A stretch of DNA of 64,000 nucleotides from Hyphomicrobiales bacterium (lineage in GTDB: Bacteria > Pseudomonadota > Alphaproteobacteria > Rhizobiales > Rhizobiaceae), in assembly GCA_900473205.1 (NCBI GenBank), contig UCLB01000003.1, positions 56,361 to 120,360 on the forward strand, given 5' to 3'. The position numbers were made by a program, and so were the translations under genes. The notes under the pieces were generated by a model, which saw nothing but the letters and a program-made list of their open reading frames with translations, was not told the origin of the DNA and did not search any database. Of the stretch, positions 1 to 8,070 are shown one piece after another; the first letter of the stretch is position 1, and the number at the start of each line of letters is the position of its first letter.

Positions 1-783
1 TTCGGCACATTCCGTATGCCTGATGCAGACGTCCACCGCATTTTGCCCGAAGCTCTGAAGCTCGGCTTCCGCCATGTCGATACTGCGCAGATTTACAAGA
101 ACGAGGCTTCGGTGGGTGAAGTCATCGCCAATTCCGGGATTGCGCGCGGCGATATCTTCCTCACGACAAAGGTCTGGGTCGACCAGTACAAACACGCCGA
201 CTTCATCAAATCCGTGGATGAGAGCCTGACAAAGCTGAAGACGGATTATGTCGATCTTCTTCTGCTGCACTGGCCAAAAAGCGATGTACCGCTGGCAGAA
301 CGCATCGGCGCGCTGAACGAAGTGCACAAAGCCGGAAAGGTCCGAAATATCGGCATTTCCAACTTCAACGTCGCACTGACGGAAGAAGCCGTAAAGCTTT
401 CCGACGTGCCTGTTACCAACAACCAGATCGAGTATCACCCCTATCTCGACCAGACCAAGGTCATCGAATCCGCTCGCAAGAATGGCATCTCCATCACCGC
501 CTATTACCTGATGGCTGACGGCAAGGTGCCTCAGGATGCGGTGCTGAAGGACATCGGCGCAAAACACGGCAAGACCGCCGCGCAGGTCGCGCTACGCTGG
601 GCCGTGCAGCAGCCGGATGTGATTGCGCTTTCCAAGACGGCGACGGAAAGCCGGTTGAAGGAAAATTACGACATCTTCGATTTTGAGCTGTCTGACGATG
701 AGATGCAGGCGATTTTTGCGCTGGCGAAGGCGGATGGCAGGATCGTCAATCCGGGTCATCTGGCACCGGAATGGGATACCTAA
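1..783 (+). CDS. Aldo/keto reductase, 5' end outside window
   Basis: NAD(P)H-dependent reductase of small carbonyl compounds, cytoplasmic. The reading frame is open from base 1, so the true start lies upstream; 260 residues are visible. The family's catalytic tetrad is present in the visible numbering: Asp27 and Tyr32 in DTAQIYKNE, Lys57 in TTKVW, and His90 in LLLLHWPK. The C-terminal part keeps the cofactor-binding pattern around VIALSKTATESRLKEN. The full family length is about 270-280, so only about 10-20 residues are missing. A strong terminator follows immediately, so this is the last gene of its transcript. The physiological substrate cannot be read from sequence; 2,5-diketo-gluconate reductase-like enzymes are the nearest type. 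Confidence 0.9.
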   Translation, partial: FGTFRMPDADVHRILPEALKLGFRHVDTAQIYKNEASVGEVIANSGIARGDIFLTTKVWVDQYKHADFIKSVDESLTKLKTDYVDLLLLHWPKSDVPLAERIGALNEVHKAGKVRNIGISNFNVALTEEAVKLSDVPVTNNQIEYHPYLDQTKVIESARKNGISITAYYLMADGKVPQDAVLKDIGAKHGKTAAQVALRWAVQQPDVIALSKTATESRLKENYDIFDFELSDDEMQAIFALAKADGRIVNPGHLAPEWDT

Positions 784-803
784 TTACTCACTGTTTTAAG
801 TTC

Positions 804-830
804 AAAGGCCCGACACAGCCGGGCCTTTCT
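804..830 (+). terminator. Rho-independent terminator after aldo/keto reductase
   Basis: Perfect 9-bp stem (AAAGGCCCG / CGGGCCTTT) with a 7-base loop, followed by a pyrimidine-rich tail. It sits 21 bases after the stop codon of the reductase. Confidence 0.85.
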
Positions 831-868
831 CCTTGATCTGTAGAAGTTATTAGTGTATTTTTCAACTT

Positions 869-1834
869 ATGGGTTTAAATAAAAAACGAACATTGACGTT
901 AGGATACGTAACGAGGCGCCAACTCCTTGCCGGACTATCAGCGATAAGCATTACGAGCGCCAGCGACGTCCGAGGAGAGAACATGCATGACCAGTGGAAG
1001 CGCATCCTTCAACAGGCAGCCATGTTCCAGCAACGAGCTCTGGATATGCATTTTACTAGCGACTGGGAGGATGAACCGCAGCCACCTCGCTTTACGATCA
1101 AACCACCCGCAGAAGAAGATAACATCGCCCGCGTCGAACAAAGAATAGGTAGTCCCCTTCCTTCGACTTTAAGACAATTTTTTAAAGAATGTAGCAGCGG
1201 AATAAATATAGTGTGGTTTTTGCCTGCTAAAGAGGTCGTAGAAAATCACCTGTACACCGTGGTGTTCAGCGTAGTTCCTCCAAAACCATTTTCTGACGAA
1301 AATAACGATCCACTGATAAACAAAGGCACTTTGCGCATTGATCTTGAGGACATCGCTGACCTTTGGGAGGACAGGAAGGGTTGGATTTCAGCCTTTAGAA
1401 AGAAAGCAAGTGAAAAACACGACGAGAGGGAGAAGGCACATTATACCATCCATGCGAATATGGCGGAACGGAGTTTCCCTATAGCAAGGGACGGCGGCGG
1501 GGATGTCGTTGCAATAGATATGGATTCGCCCGATCAAGAGCTTTTCATGAACTATCACGACGGCTCTGACGCGCCCGCATCTCTATTCGGTCAAAATTTG
1601 TTAGATCATCTTGAAGAGCAGAGCCTCCTTGGATTTATAGGCTTTGGAAGTTACGGCTTCTTAATGTTCGAGAACGATCAAAAGAGTTCTGCTGCGCGCG
1701 CTCGCTTCAACGCACGTTATAAAGACAGAGAGACGATAGAAAAATACGGTCTAGGGCCTATTGGAGCATGCGTCATCGACTGGACTTCGGATAACGGCAA
1801 GGCATGGCGTGCATGGCTGGGTCTGACGGCATAG
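869..1834 (+). CDS. SMI1/KNR4 (SUKH)-like protein with twin-arginine leader
   Basis: A 321-residue protein. Residues about 85-235 resemble the SMI1/KNR4 (SUKH) fold: an opening helix (NIARVEQRIGSPLPSTLRQF) followed by the typical FFKECSSG turn, and later aromatic/Gly-rich strands. SUKH proteins are often immunity proteins to contact-dependent or type VI toxins, but many are of unknown role. The N-terminus (residues 1-35) carries TRRQLLAGLSA, a plausible Tat signal, which would be unusual for an immunity protein. Base use is visibly more AT-rich than the neighbours (for example around 1141-1215), suggesting horizontal acquisition. No toxin gene is adjacent. The start ATG at 869 has no obvious Shine-Dalgarno; an alternative start is ATG 983. 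Confidence 0.6.
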   Translation: MGLNKKRTLTLGYVTRRQLLAGLSAISITSASDVRGENMHDQWKRILQQAAMFQQRALDMHFTSDWEDEPQPPRFTIKPPAEEDNIARVEQRIGSPLPSTLRQFFKECSSGINIVWFLPAKEVVENHLYTVVFSVVPPKPFSDENNDPLINKGTLRIDLEDIADLWEDRKGWISAFRKKASEKHDEREKAHYTIHANMAERSFPIARDGGGDVVAIDMDSPDQELFMNYHDGSDAPASLFGQNLLDHLEEQSLLGFIGFGSYGFLMFENDQKSSAARARFNARYKDRETIEKYGLGPIGACVIDWTSDNGKAWRAWLGLTA

Positions 1835-1895
1835 GGATGCCGCCAGTGGCTCCAGCGACCGCACGCTCATAAGACGTGAGGCCGTTTCTTATGTC

Positions 1896-2654
1896 TCAAG
1901 AATGCAACCCATTCACCATCGCAAACACCTGGTCGATATTACCGTTTTGCGCGGCAAAACGCAGCGGCTTGCAGCGTTCTACCACCACTTCCGTTGCTTC
2001 CGGCTGGTTGGTCAGGATGTCCATGACCTCGGCAATATAGGCATCGAGCGGCATGGCGCGTTCGTCGGTGGCCTGGTGGTCGCCTTGCAATGTCGTCTGC
2101 ACATAGGGCGGGATGATTTCGATGACATCGACCGGGGTACCCTTGAGCTGTTCGCGCAGGGCCATCGAATATCCGTGGATGGCGGATTTCGTAGCGCTAT
2201 AGGTGGGCGTGGCCACCATTGGCACGAAGGCAAGGCCTGAGGATACGGTCAGCACGGCTGCCTTCGGCTTCGTCAGGAAATGTGGCAAAAGCGCTGCCGT
2301 CAGGCGAATGGGGGCCAGAAGATTGGTGGCGATGGTTTCTTCAGCGATCTCGAGATAATCGGGTGCTACCTTGATATCCTCGTTCTTCATAATGCCGGCA
2401 TTGTTGATGACGGCGTTGAGGTCTGGGTGGTCGGCGATGAGCTTGTCGGCGAAAGCCTTGATGCCCGCAGCGTCGGTCGCATCCATCGTGGCCCATGCCA
2501 TGCCCGGATTGGCAGCGGAGACCTCTTTCAAAACCTCGGCACGGCGGCCGGAGATGATGACCTTGTTGCCGAGTGCGTGGAACGCTTCTGCCAGCGCCCG
2601 GCCAATGCCGGAACCGCCGCCGGTGATGAGGATGGTGTTGCCTGTGACGTTCAT
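1896..2654 (-). CDS. SDR-family oxidoreductase (DltE-like)
   Basis: A 252-residue classical short-chain dehydrogenase/reductase. The Rossmann glycine motif TGGGSGIG is at residues 11-18, NNAG at 84-87, catalytic Ser139 in SSG, and Tyr152/Lys156 in YSATK. The shape and the early INNAGIMKNED segment resemble DltE-type SDRs. I chose ATG 2654 rather than further upstream because AAGGAAAGG sits just before it and the Rossmann strand begins a few residues in. It is divergent from an HxlR regulator that starts 103 bases away, so it is probably that regulator's target. The substrate is unknown; redox stress or aldehyde/quinone handling is typical for HxlR-linked SDRs. Confidence 0.85.
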   Translation of the reverse strand: MNVTGNTILITGGGSGIGRALAEAFHALGNKVIISGRRAEVLKEVSAANPGMAWATMDATDAAGIKAFADKLIADHPDLNAVINNAGIMKNEDIKVAPDYLEIAEETIATNLLAPIRLTAALLPHFLTKPKAAVLTVSSGLAFVPMVATPTYSATKSAIHGYSMALREQLKGTPVDVIEIIPPYVQTTLQGDHQATDERAMPLDAYIAEVMDILTNQPEATEVVVERCKPLRFAAQNGNIDQVFAMVNGLHS

Positions 2655-2757
2655 GGGAATGCCTTTCCTTGTTGTCTGGATAAAACCTAGGTAGATTGCT
2701 CTCCAATGGGTAGTAGGCACCCGAAAGATTTATACTTACTCGAAGGAGAGTGTCTGG

Positions 2758-3186
2758 ATGAAAAGACATCTGGCCGATGACATCATCGAGGAAAAGCGCA
2801 AGTCACCTCCACCCGATGAGACCGATCCGGTCATCGAGGCGCTGGTGCGTGACATCATCGCCAAGGTGGCGGACAAGTGGACGATGCTGATTCTGGAGGT
2901 TCTGGAAGAAAACGGCACGCTGCGCTTTACGCAGATCGGCCACCATGTCAGCGGCATCAGCCAGAAGATGCTGACGAAAACGCTGCGGCAGATGGAGTGC
3001 GACGGGCTGGTAAAACGCATCATTCACCCGGTCATTCCGCCGCATGTGGATTATAGCCTGACGGCGCTGGGCAAGAGCCTCGGCGCCGCATTTTGCGGCG
3101 TATGGATATGGGCCGAGACGCACCATTCGGACATAGAAAAGGCGCGGAAAGCGTTCAGCGAACACCCTCCGCGCCGGGCAGTCTGA
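2758..3186 (+). CDS. HxlR-family transcriptional regulator
   Basis: A 142-residue winged-helix regulator. The HxlR signature runs from about residue 22 to 115: a helix-turn-helix containing DKWTMLILEVLEENGTLRF, then the recognition helix SGISQKMLTKTLRQMECDGLV and the wing with PPHVDYSLTALGKSL. The family binds DNA as a dimer and commonly senses aldehydes, quinones or oxidants. Cys81 (in MECDGLV) lies in the position region where several HxlR sensors carry a reactive cysteine, but that role is inference. It is divergently oriented to the SDR gene at 1896-2654, the likely regulated gene. The start ATG has GGAG (2745-2748) 9 bases upstream. Confidence 0.88.
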   Translation: MKRHLADDIIEEKRKSPPPDETDPVIEALVRDIIAKVADKWTMLILEVLEENGTLRFTQIGHHVSGISQKMLTKTLRQMECDGLVKRIIHPVIPPHVDYSLTALGKSLGAAFCGVWIWAETHHSDIEKARKAFSEHPPRRAV

Positions 3187-3579
3187 CTATGCGAACTGGC
3201 TGAGGCCGGGAACCGAGGCAATGACCTGATCGACCACTTCGTCGCCTGCATGCTGGCGCGCAATGGAAATCGTCGCCTTGGCGAGAGCGGAGATTTCGCC
3301 CATGCCGAGGCCCTGGCTCATCAACTGCTGGCCGAGACCCATGATGCCGCCGCCGCCGATGGCGCTCATCAGGCCGCCCAGCAAACCGCCGCCGCCCTGG
3401 CCTTCGCCGTTGAAACGGGCCACCAATTCTGGTGCGCCGGGAATGGATTCGATCATCTTGGCAACCGGCGCATCATCGGCTTCGCGCTGGAGAAAACCCA
3501 GCATCATGCCAAGGGCTTTTTCCGCCACGTCCGGGGCAATGCCCACCCTGTCAGCCACCTGGGTGACGATCTCGCTCAT
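3187..3579 (-). CDS. DUF2267/DUF2780-like small protein
   Basis: A 130-residue protein with an all-helical N-terminus (MSEIVTQVADRVGIAPDVAE), a glycine-rich hinge (about residues 58-83) and a helical C-terminus (GDEVVDQVIASVPGLSQF). This matches DUF2267/DUF2780-type bacterial proteins that have no settled function. The start at 3579 is fixed by a near-perfect AGGAGGAA Shine-Dalgarno; the open frame upstream of it is not needed. A perfect palindrome (3603-3622) sits 24 bases upstream and matches the operator of the MarR gene at 5463-5909, so the gene is probably under that regulator. No signal peptide or membrane segment is seen. Confidence 0.75.
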   Translation of the reverse strand: MSEIVTQVADRVGIAPDVAEKALGMMLGFLQREADDAPVAKMIESIPGAPELVARFNGEGQGGGGLLGGLMSAIGGGGIMGLGQQLMSQGLGMGEISALAKATISIARQHAGDEVVDQVIASVPGLSQFA

Positions 3580-3602
3580 AGTCTTCCTCCTGGAGAATAA
3601 AA

Positions 3603-3622
3603 TTACGTTCACGTCAACGTAA
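3603..3622. promoter_or_regulatory. Palindromic operator TTACGTT-N6-AACGTAA
   Basis: Perfect 7-bp inverted repeat with a 6-base spacer, 24 bases upstream of the DUF2267-like start codon. The same arms and spacing recur at 5917-5936 beside a MarR gene, suggesting that one regulator binds both. Confidence 0.65.
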
Positions 3623-3794
3623 AACAATTGATGCCGTGTTTCAAGCTGGCGAAAAGCCGGAAAAAACAAGTTTCGCCGCGCTTCTTCAACATCCCTATCA
3701 AACAGTTGTTGAGGGCGGAAACAGTTCCTATAAGTATATTGCAAAGAATGGATAAAGGGCAGCCATTGCCCGCTATACCGGAGGGATCGCCACG

Positions 3795-5360
3795 ATGCTG
3801 CAGGACGGAAAGCTTTATATCGGCACGAGCCGCAATCCCGACGACACCCTCAACAAGGGCGAATATCTGGACTTAAGATTCGGCAACCGCCACGGCCTTA
3901 TCACCGGTGCCACCGGCACAGGTAAAACCGTGTCGCTTCAGGTGCTGGCAGAAGGGTTCGCCAAGGCGGGCGTGCCGGTGTTTTGCGCCGATATCAAGGG
4001 TGACCTCTCGGGCATTGCCGCCAAGGGTGAGGCCAAGGACTGGGTGACGAAACGCGCCGAACAGATCGGCTTTACCGATCTCGCCTTCGAACAGTTTCCT
4101 GTCATCTTCTGGGATCTCTACGGCGAAAAAGGCCACCGCGTCCGCGCCACCATCGCTGAAATGGGGCCGCTTCTGCTAGCGCGCCTGATGGATGCGTCGG
4201 AAGCGCAGGAAGGCGTGCTGAACATCGCCTTCAAGATTGCCGATCAGGGCGGCTTGCCGCTGCTGGATTTGAAGGATTTGCAAGCGCTGCTGAACTATAT
4301 GGGCGAACATGCGTCAGAGCTTTCCAACCAGTTCGGCCTGATTTCCAAGTCCTCCGTCGGCTCGCTACAGCGCGGTCTTCTGGTGCTGGAACAGCAGGGT
4401 GCGGAGCATTTCTTCGGCGAACCAGCGCTGAAGATTTCCGACATCATGCGCACCAGCAGCGATGGTCGCGGCACGATTTCGGTTCTGGCCGCAGACAAGC
4501 TGATGATGAACCCGCGTCTTTACGGTACCTTCCTGCTGTGGATGCTCTCGGAACTGTTCGAGGAACTGCCTGAGGTGGGCGATCCGACCAAGCCGAAGCT
4601 CGTCTTCTTCTTCGATGAGGCGCATCTTCTGTTCAACGATGCACCCCGCGTGCTGGTCGAGCGAGTGGAACAGGTGGTTCGCCTCATTCGCTCCAAGGGT
4701 GTGGGCGTTTACTTCGTCACACAGAACCCGCTGGATGTGCCGGAAACCGTGCTAGCCCAGCTGGGCAACCGTGTGCAGCATGCGCTGCGCGCCTACACCC
4801 CGCGCGAGCAGAAGGCCGTGAAAACCGCAGCCGATACATTCCGCCAAAACCCGGCCTTTAGCACGGCAGACGCCATCACCACACTCGGCACCGGTGAAGC
4901 GCTGGTCTCGACGCTGGGTGACAAGGGCGCACCTTCCATCGTGGAGCGCACACTCGTTCGCCCTCCATCAGGCCGTGTCGGCCCTGTGAGTGACGATGAA
5001 CGCCGCAGCATCATGAGCACAAGCCCGGTTGCCGGTGTCTACGATACCGATCTCGACCGCGAATCCGCCTTCGAACTTCTGGCCGCCCGCGCCCAGAAGG
5101 CAGCCGAGGCGGAGGCTGCAAAGCGTGCTGCGGAAGAACAGGCAAGCCAGCAACCCGACACTGCCGCTGGCCGCTGGAAGCTTCCGGGCTTCGGCGACGA
5201 AGAGCCGAAACAGGCCTCCACCACCGGCAGTGCCCGCAAATCCAGCGGATATCAGCGTGAAACGGTGATCGAGGCGGCTATGAAGAGTGCGGCACGGTCT
5301 GTCGCGACGTCGGTGGGGCGTGCGCTGGTGCGCGGAATTTTGGGGAGTTTGCGGCGGTAG
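3795..5360 (+). CDS. HerA-like P-loop ATPase (DUF853, YjgR type)
   Basis: A 521-residue ATPase of the HerA/FtsK superfamily, closest to the DUF853/YjgR group annotated as helicase HerA-like. Walker A GATGTGKT is at residues 38-45 and Walker B FFFDEAHLLF has the DEAH at 274-277. A downstream YFVTQNPLDVPETVL segment fits sensor and arginine-finger regions. Residues about 420-460 are Ala/Glu-rich and low in complexity, a probable flexible linker before a short basic tail. The start ATG 3795 follows GGAGGGATCG. HerA proper works with NurA in end resection; no nuclease partner is present here, and the cellular role of the YjgR group is not established. Confidence 0.85.
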   Translation: MLQDGKLYIGTSRNPDDTLNKGEYLDLRFGNRHGLITGATGTGKTVSLQVLAEGFAKAGVPVFCADIKGDLSGIAAKGEAKDWVTKRAEQIGFTDLAFEQFPVIFWDLYGEKGHRVRATIAEMGPLLLARLMDASEAQEGVLNIAFKIADQGGLPLLDLKDLQALLNYMGEHASELSNQFGLISKSSVGSLQRGLLVLEQQGAEHFFGEPALKISDIMRTSSDGRGTISVLAADKLMMNPRLYGTFLLWMLSELFEELPEVGDPTKPKLVFFFDEAHLLFNDAPRVLVERVEQVVRLIRSKGVGVYFVTQNPLDVPETVLAQLGNRVQHALRAYTPREQKAVKTAADTFRQNPAFSTADAITTLGTGEALVSTLGDKGAPSIVERTLVRPPSGRVGPVSDDERRSIMSTSPVAGVYDTDLDRESAFELLAARAQKAAEAEAAKRAAEEQASQQPDTAAGRWKLPGFGDEEPKQASTTGSARKSSGYQRETVIEAAMKSAARSVATSVGRALVRGILGSLRR

Positions 5361-5399
5361 GATTGCCGCCGCTCCAACTGGAAACGGAAGATCCCCTCT

Positions 5400-5430
5400 C
5401 CTCATTCCTGTGTTTGTCACGGGGATGAGG
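5400..5430. repeat. Intergenic palindrome between convergent genes
   Basis: Imperfect 13-bp inverted repeat (CCTCATTCCTGTG / CACGGGGATGAGG) with a 5-base loop, between the ends of the HerA-like gene and the convergent MarR gene. Wobble pairs allow a continuous stem. It could serve as a bidirectional terminator, although there is no T-run, and it resembles dispersed rhizobial palindromes. Confidence 0.5.
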
Positions 5431-5462
5431 CGTTTGGGGCGCACCGGCCTACACCCGCGCCC

Positions 5463-5909
5463 CTACCCCAAATCCACAAGGTCGCTCCGCAACCGGTCCG
5501 CATCACCACTGCCGATCTGCGCTTCCACCTCGCCATGCGTCCGCGTCCAGATGGGAACGGCGGAGGCCAGTATCGCCAATCCTTCCGCCGTCAGCTTCAA
5601 CCGTTTGCCGCGCTTGTCTTTCGGGTCGGGCTCGATGGAGAGCAGGCCGCGTTTTTCCAAAGGTTTCAGCGCTGCCGTCAGCGTCGTGCGGTCCATGGCC
5701 AGCAGGTTGGCCACCGGCCCCATGGGTGGCGGTTCGGGGCGGTTGAGGGACATGAGCAGCGAGAATTGCCCATTCGTCAGTCCCACCGGCTTTAGCGCCA
5801 TGTCAAAACGGCGTGCCAAAGCACGGGCGGCGCGCTGGGCATGCAGGCACAAGCACGTATCGCGCACCAGAAGGGTTGTCGAAAAAGGAATCACTGACGT
5901 ATTTGACAT
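5463..5909 (-). CDS. MarR-family transcriptional regulator
   Basis: A 148-residue winged-helix protein. The MarR core runs from about residue 20 to 135: dimerisation helix LHAQRAARALARRFD, HTH with GPVANLLAMDRTTLTAALKPLEKRG, and a wing with PDPKDKRGKRLKLTAEG. The two cysteines near the N-terminus (CLCLH, residues 19-21) could be redox-active, though this is inference. The start codon at 5909 has no Shine-Dalgarno and lies only 8 bases from a palindromic operator, so the transcript may be nearly leaderless and autoregulated. It is divergent from the DUF899 operon, its likely main target, and shares an operator with the DUF2267-like gene. Confidence 0.87.
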   Translation of the reverse strand: MSNTSVIPFSTTLLVRDTCLCLHAQRAARALARRFDMALKPVGLTNGQFSLLMSLNRPEPPPMGPVANLLAMDRTTLTAALKPLEKRGLLSIEPDPKDKRGKRLKLTAEGLAILASAVPIWTRTHGEVEAQIGSGDADRLRSDLVDLG

Positions 5910-5916
5910 GCGGAAT

Positions 5917-5936
5917 ATATGTTGATATCAACGTAA
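5917..5936. promoter_or_regulatory. MarR operator between MarR and DUF899 operon
   Basis: Contains the perfect 12-bp palindrome GTTGATATCAAC (5921-5932). Viewed as TTACGTT-N6-AACGTAA, the right half matches 7/7 and the left 5/7. It lies between divergent genes, next to the MarR start codon. Confidence 0.7.
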
Positions 5937-6041
5937 ATAGTCAAGCAAAATCGTTTTGGTGGTTTAGGAGGGCATCAGCCAAACCAAAACCGCGCCATAA
6001 GTATTGTTTGTGCAGCTGTAAGATCGAAGGAGGATGAGATC

Positions 6042-6770
6042 ATGCCGCATGCTATCGTTTCCAGAGATGAGTGGTTGGAGGCCCGCAAGGCGCTTCTGGC
6101 CCAGGAAAAAGAACTCACCCGCGCCCGTGACAAACTGAACGAAGCACGCCGCGCCTTGCCGTGGGAGCCGGTGACGAATGACTATATTTTCGATACGCCG
6201 TCCGGCCCGAAATCGCTGGGTGAGCTGTTTGGCAATTGTAGCCAGCTCATCGTCTATCACTTCATGCTGGCACCGGATTGGGAAGAGGGCTGCGTCGGCT
6301 GCTCCTTCTTTGCGGACCATGTGGATGGCGCAATCGTTCACCTGAAAGCAGGCGATGCCGCCTTCGTTGCCGCATCCCGCGCGCCGCTGGACAAGATCGA
6401 GGCCTACAAGGCCCGCATGGGCTGGAAATTCCCCTGGGTGTCGTCTGAAGGCAGCGATTTCAATTATGATTATCAGGCCTCGTTCCGCGATGAGGACGTC
6501 GCTTCCGGCACCATCACCTATAATTACACGGACATGCCCGCCATGGGCGATCTGAAGGATCTGCACGGCACCAGCGTGTTCGCCAAGGGTGAGGACGGCA
6601 AGATTTTCCACACCTATTCCACCTATGCCCGCGGTGCCGAACAGACGCTGACAACGCTGATGCTGCTGGATCTCGTGCCCAAGGGCCGCAACGAGGAAGG
6701 CACGATGAACTGGGTGCGCCGTCACGACCAATATGAGGATGCACCGAAGGCCGCCAGCTGCTGCCATTAA
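6042..6770 (+). CDS. DUF899 thioredoxin-like protein
   Basis: A 242-residue protein of the DUF899 family, predicted thioredoxin-like fold. It opens with a helical segment (SRDEWLEARKALLAQEKELT), then SLGELFGNCSQLIVYHFML, and a CVGC motif at residues 84-87 within the GCVGCSFFADH sequence typical of the family. The CxxC is compatible with thiol-disulfide or peroxidatic chemistry, but the family has no proven reaction that I can name. The start ATG is preceded by AAGGAGGATG. It is the first gene of a tight operon with DUF1579 (19 bases downstream) and a VOC protein, divergent from MarR. Confidence 0.85.
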   Translation: MPHAIVSRDEWLEARKALLAQEKELTRARDKLNEARRALPWEPVTNDYIFDTPSGPKSLGELFGNCSQLIVYHFMLAPDWEEGCVGCSFFADHVDGAIVHLKAGDAAFVAASRAPLDKIEAYKARMGWKFPWVSSEGSDFNYDYQASFRDEDVASGTITYNYTDMPAMGDLKDLHGTSVFAKGEDGKIFHTYSTYARGAEQTLTTLMLLDLVPKGRNEEGTMNWVRRHDQYEDAPKAASCCH

Positions 6771-6789
6771 CACCACAGGGAGAGACGGC

Positions 6790-7275
6790 ATGGAAAGCGC
6801 AAAGCCGCAGAAGGAACACGCATTTCTGGAACGCCTGGTGGGCGAGTGGGAAATGGTGTCCAGCACGGGCTATGAGGGTTACGATCCCGATGATTCCGAG
6901 CAGCGTTTCACCGAAAGCATCCGCTCTGTCGGCGGGCTCTGGATTGTCAGCGATGGCAAGGGAAAGATGCCGGATGGATCGCCGATGGAGGCGATCATCA
7001 CGCTTGGGTTCGACCCCGCCAAGGGCCACTATGTCGGCTCATGGATCGGCTCGATGATGACGACGCTCTGGGTCTACAAGGGCTGGCTGGAGGCCGATGG
7101 AAAGACGCTTGTACTGGAGGCGCAAGGCCCGAAATTCGACGGCAGCGGCGAATTCGCCACCTATCATGATATCATGACATTGCATGATGATAATGGCCGC
7201 ACTTTCTCCGGCAGCGTGCTGCAGCCGGATGGAAGCTTCAAACAATTCATGTCGTCGGAATTCCGCCGCGTATAA
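6790..7275 (+). CDS. DUF1579 domain protein
   Basis: A 161-residue protein of the DUF1579 family: early LVGEWEMVSSTGYEG strand pair, GGLWIVSDGKG, and a predicted beta-barrel of alternating strands through the C-terminus (GRTFSGSVLQPDGSF). It resembles lipocalin-like stress proteins of unknown ligand. ATG 6790 is chosen over an upstream in-frame ATG because AGGGAGAG precedes it and the homology begins there. It is co-oriented with and close to DUF899 and VOC genes, a combination repeatedly seen as small conserved operons in proteobacteria. No signal peptide. Confidence 0.82.
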   Translation: MESAKPQKEHAFLERLVGEWEMVSSTGYEGYDPDDSEQRFTESIRSVGGLWIVSDGKGKMPDGSPMEAIITLGFDPAKGHYVGSWIGSMMTTLWVYKGWLEADGKTLVLEAQGPKFDGSGEFATYHDIMTLHDDNGRTFSGSVLQPDGSFKQFMSSEFRRV

Positions 7276-7290
7276 AGAGGGAGAGAAGCG

Positions 7291-8070
7291 ATGTCTGATA
7301 CCCATGGGAAATTCATCTGGGCGGAATTGATGACGCCGGACAAGGACGCTGCAGGCCGCTTTTACAGCCACGTCGTCGGCTGGGAGTTGAAGGATTTCGG
7401 CTCGCCGGAAATGGGCTATAAAATCTTCGAAGCCAATGGCGTCGGCGTTGGCGGCATGATGGAACTAACCGATCAGCATAAAAGCGAGGGCATTCACCCC
7501 AACTGGACGCGTTACGTGGCGGTGGATGATGTGGATGCCACGGCAAAACGCTTTGAGGAAAAAGGCGGCAAGATCATGCGTCCGCCGAGCGACATCCCCG
7601 AAGTCGGCCGCTTCGCCGTGGTGACGGACCCCTCCGGCGCTGTGCTCTGCATCATGAAACCCTTGCCGATGGATACGGGCAGTTTTCCCGAAGAGCCGCA
7701 GCACCTCACCGGCCATGTCGGCTGGAACGAACTTTTCACCGATGATGTCGATAGTGCCATGGCCTTTTACGGCGATCTCTTCGGCTGGACCAAGGATCAT
7801 GATTTCGACATGGGCGAAATGGGGCCATACCGCATCTTCGCCTATGGCGGAAAACAGCTCGGCGGCATCATGAAACGCCCTCCGCAAGTGCCCGTGTGCC
7901 ACTGGGGCTATTACTTCAACGTCGATGGCATCGACGACGCCATCACCCGCGTCAGCACCGGCGGCGGTAAGGTCGTGAACGGCCCGATGTCCGTGCCGGG
8001 CGACGCCTGGATCGTCAACTGCCAGGACCCGCAGGGCGCGTATTTCTCACTGGTCTCACCGCGGAAGTAA
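7291..8070 (+). CDS. VOC-family protein, two glyoxalase-like domains
   Basis: A 259-residue protein with two tandem vicinal-oxygen-chelate modules, about residues 6-120 and 138-256. Each begins with a characteristic opening strand (GKFIWAELMTPDKDAAGRFY; GHVGWNELFTDDVDSAMAFY) and contains the paired beta-alpha-beta-beta-beta units. Such proteins may be lyases, dioxygenases or binding proteins for antibiotics; the metal ligands of glyoxalase I are not fully obvious here, so catalysis is uncertain. The start ATG follows GAGGGAGAG. It is the last gene of the DUF899-DUF1579-VOC operon, 15 bases after the preceding stop. Confidence 0.87.
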   Translation: MSDTHGKFIWAELMTPDKDAAGRFYSHVVGWELKDFGSPEMGYKIFEANGVGVGGMMELTDQHKSEGIHPNWTRYVAVDDVDATAKRFEEKGGKIMRPPSDIPEVGRFAVVTDPSGAVLCIMKPLPMDTGSFPEEPQHLTGHVGWNELFTDDVDSAMAFYGDLFGWTKDHDFDMGEMGPYRIFAYGGKQLGGIMKRPPQVPVCHWGYYFNVDGIDDAITRVSTGGGKVVNGPMSVPGDAWIVNCQDPQGAYFSLVSPRK

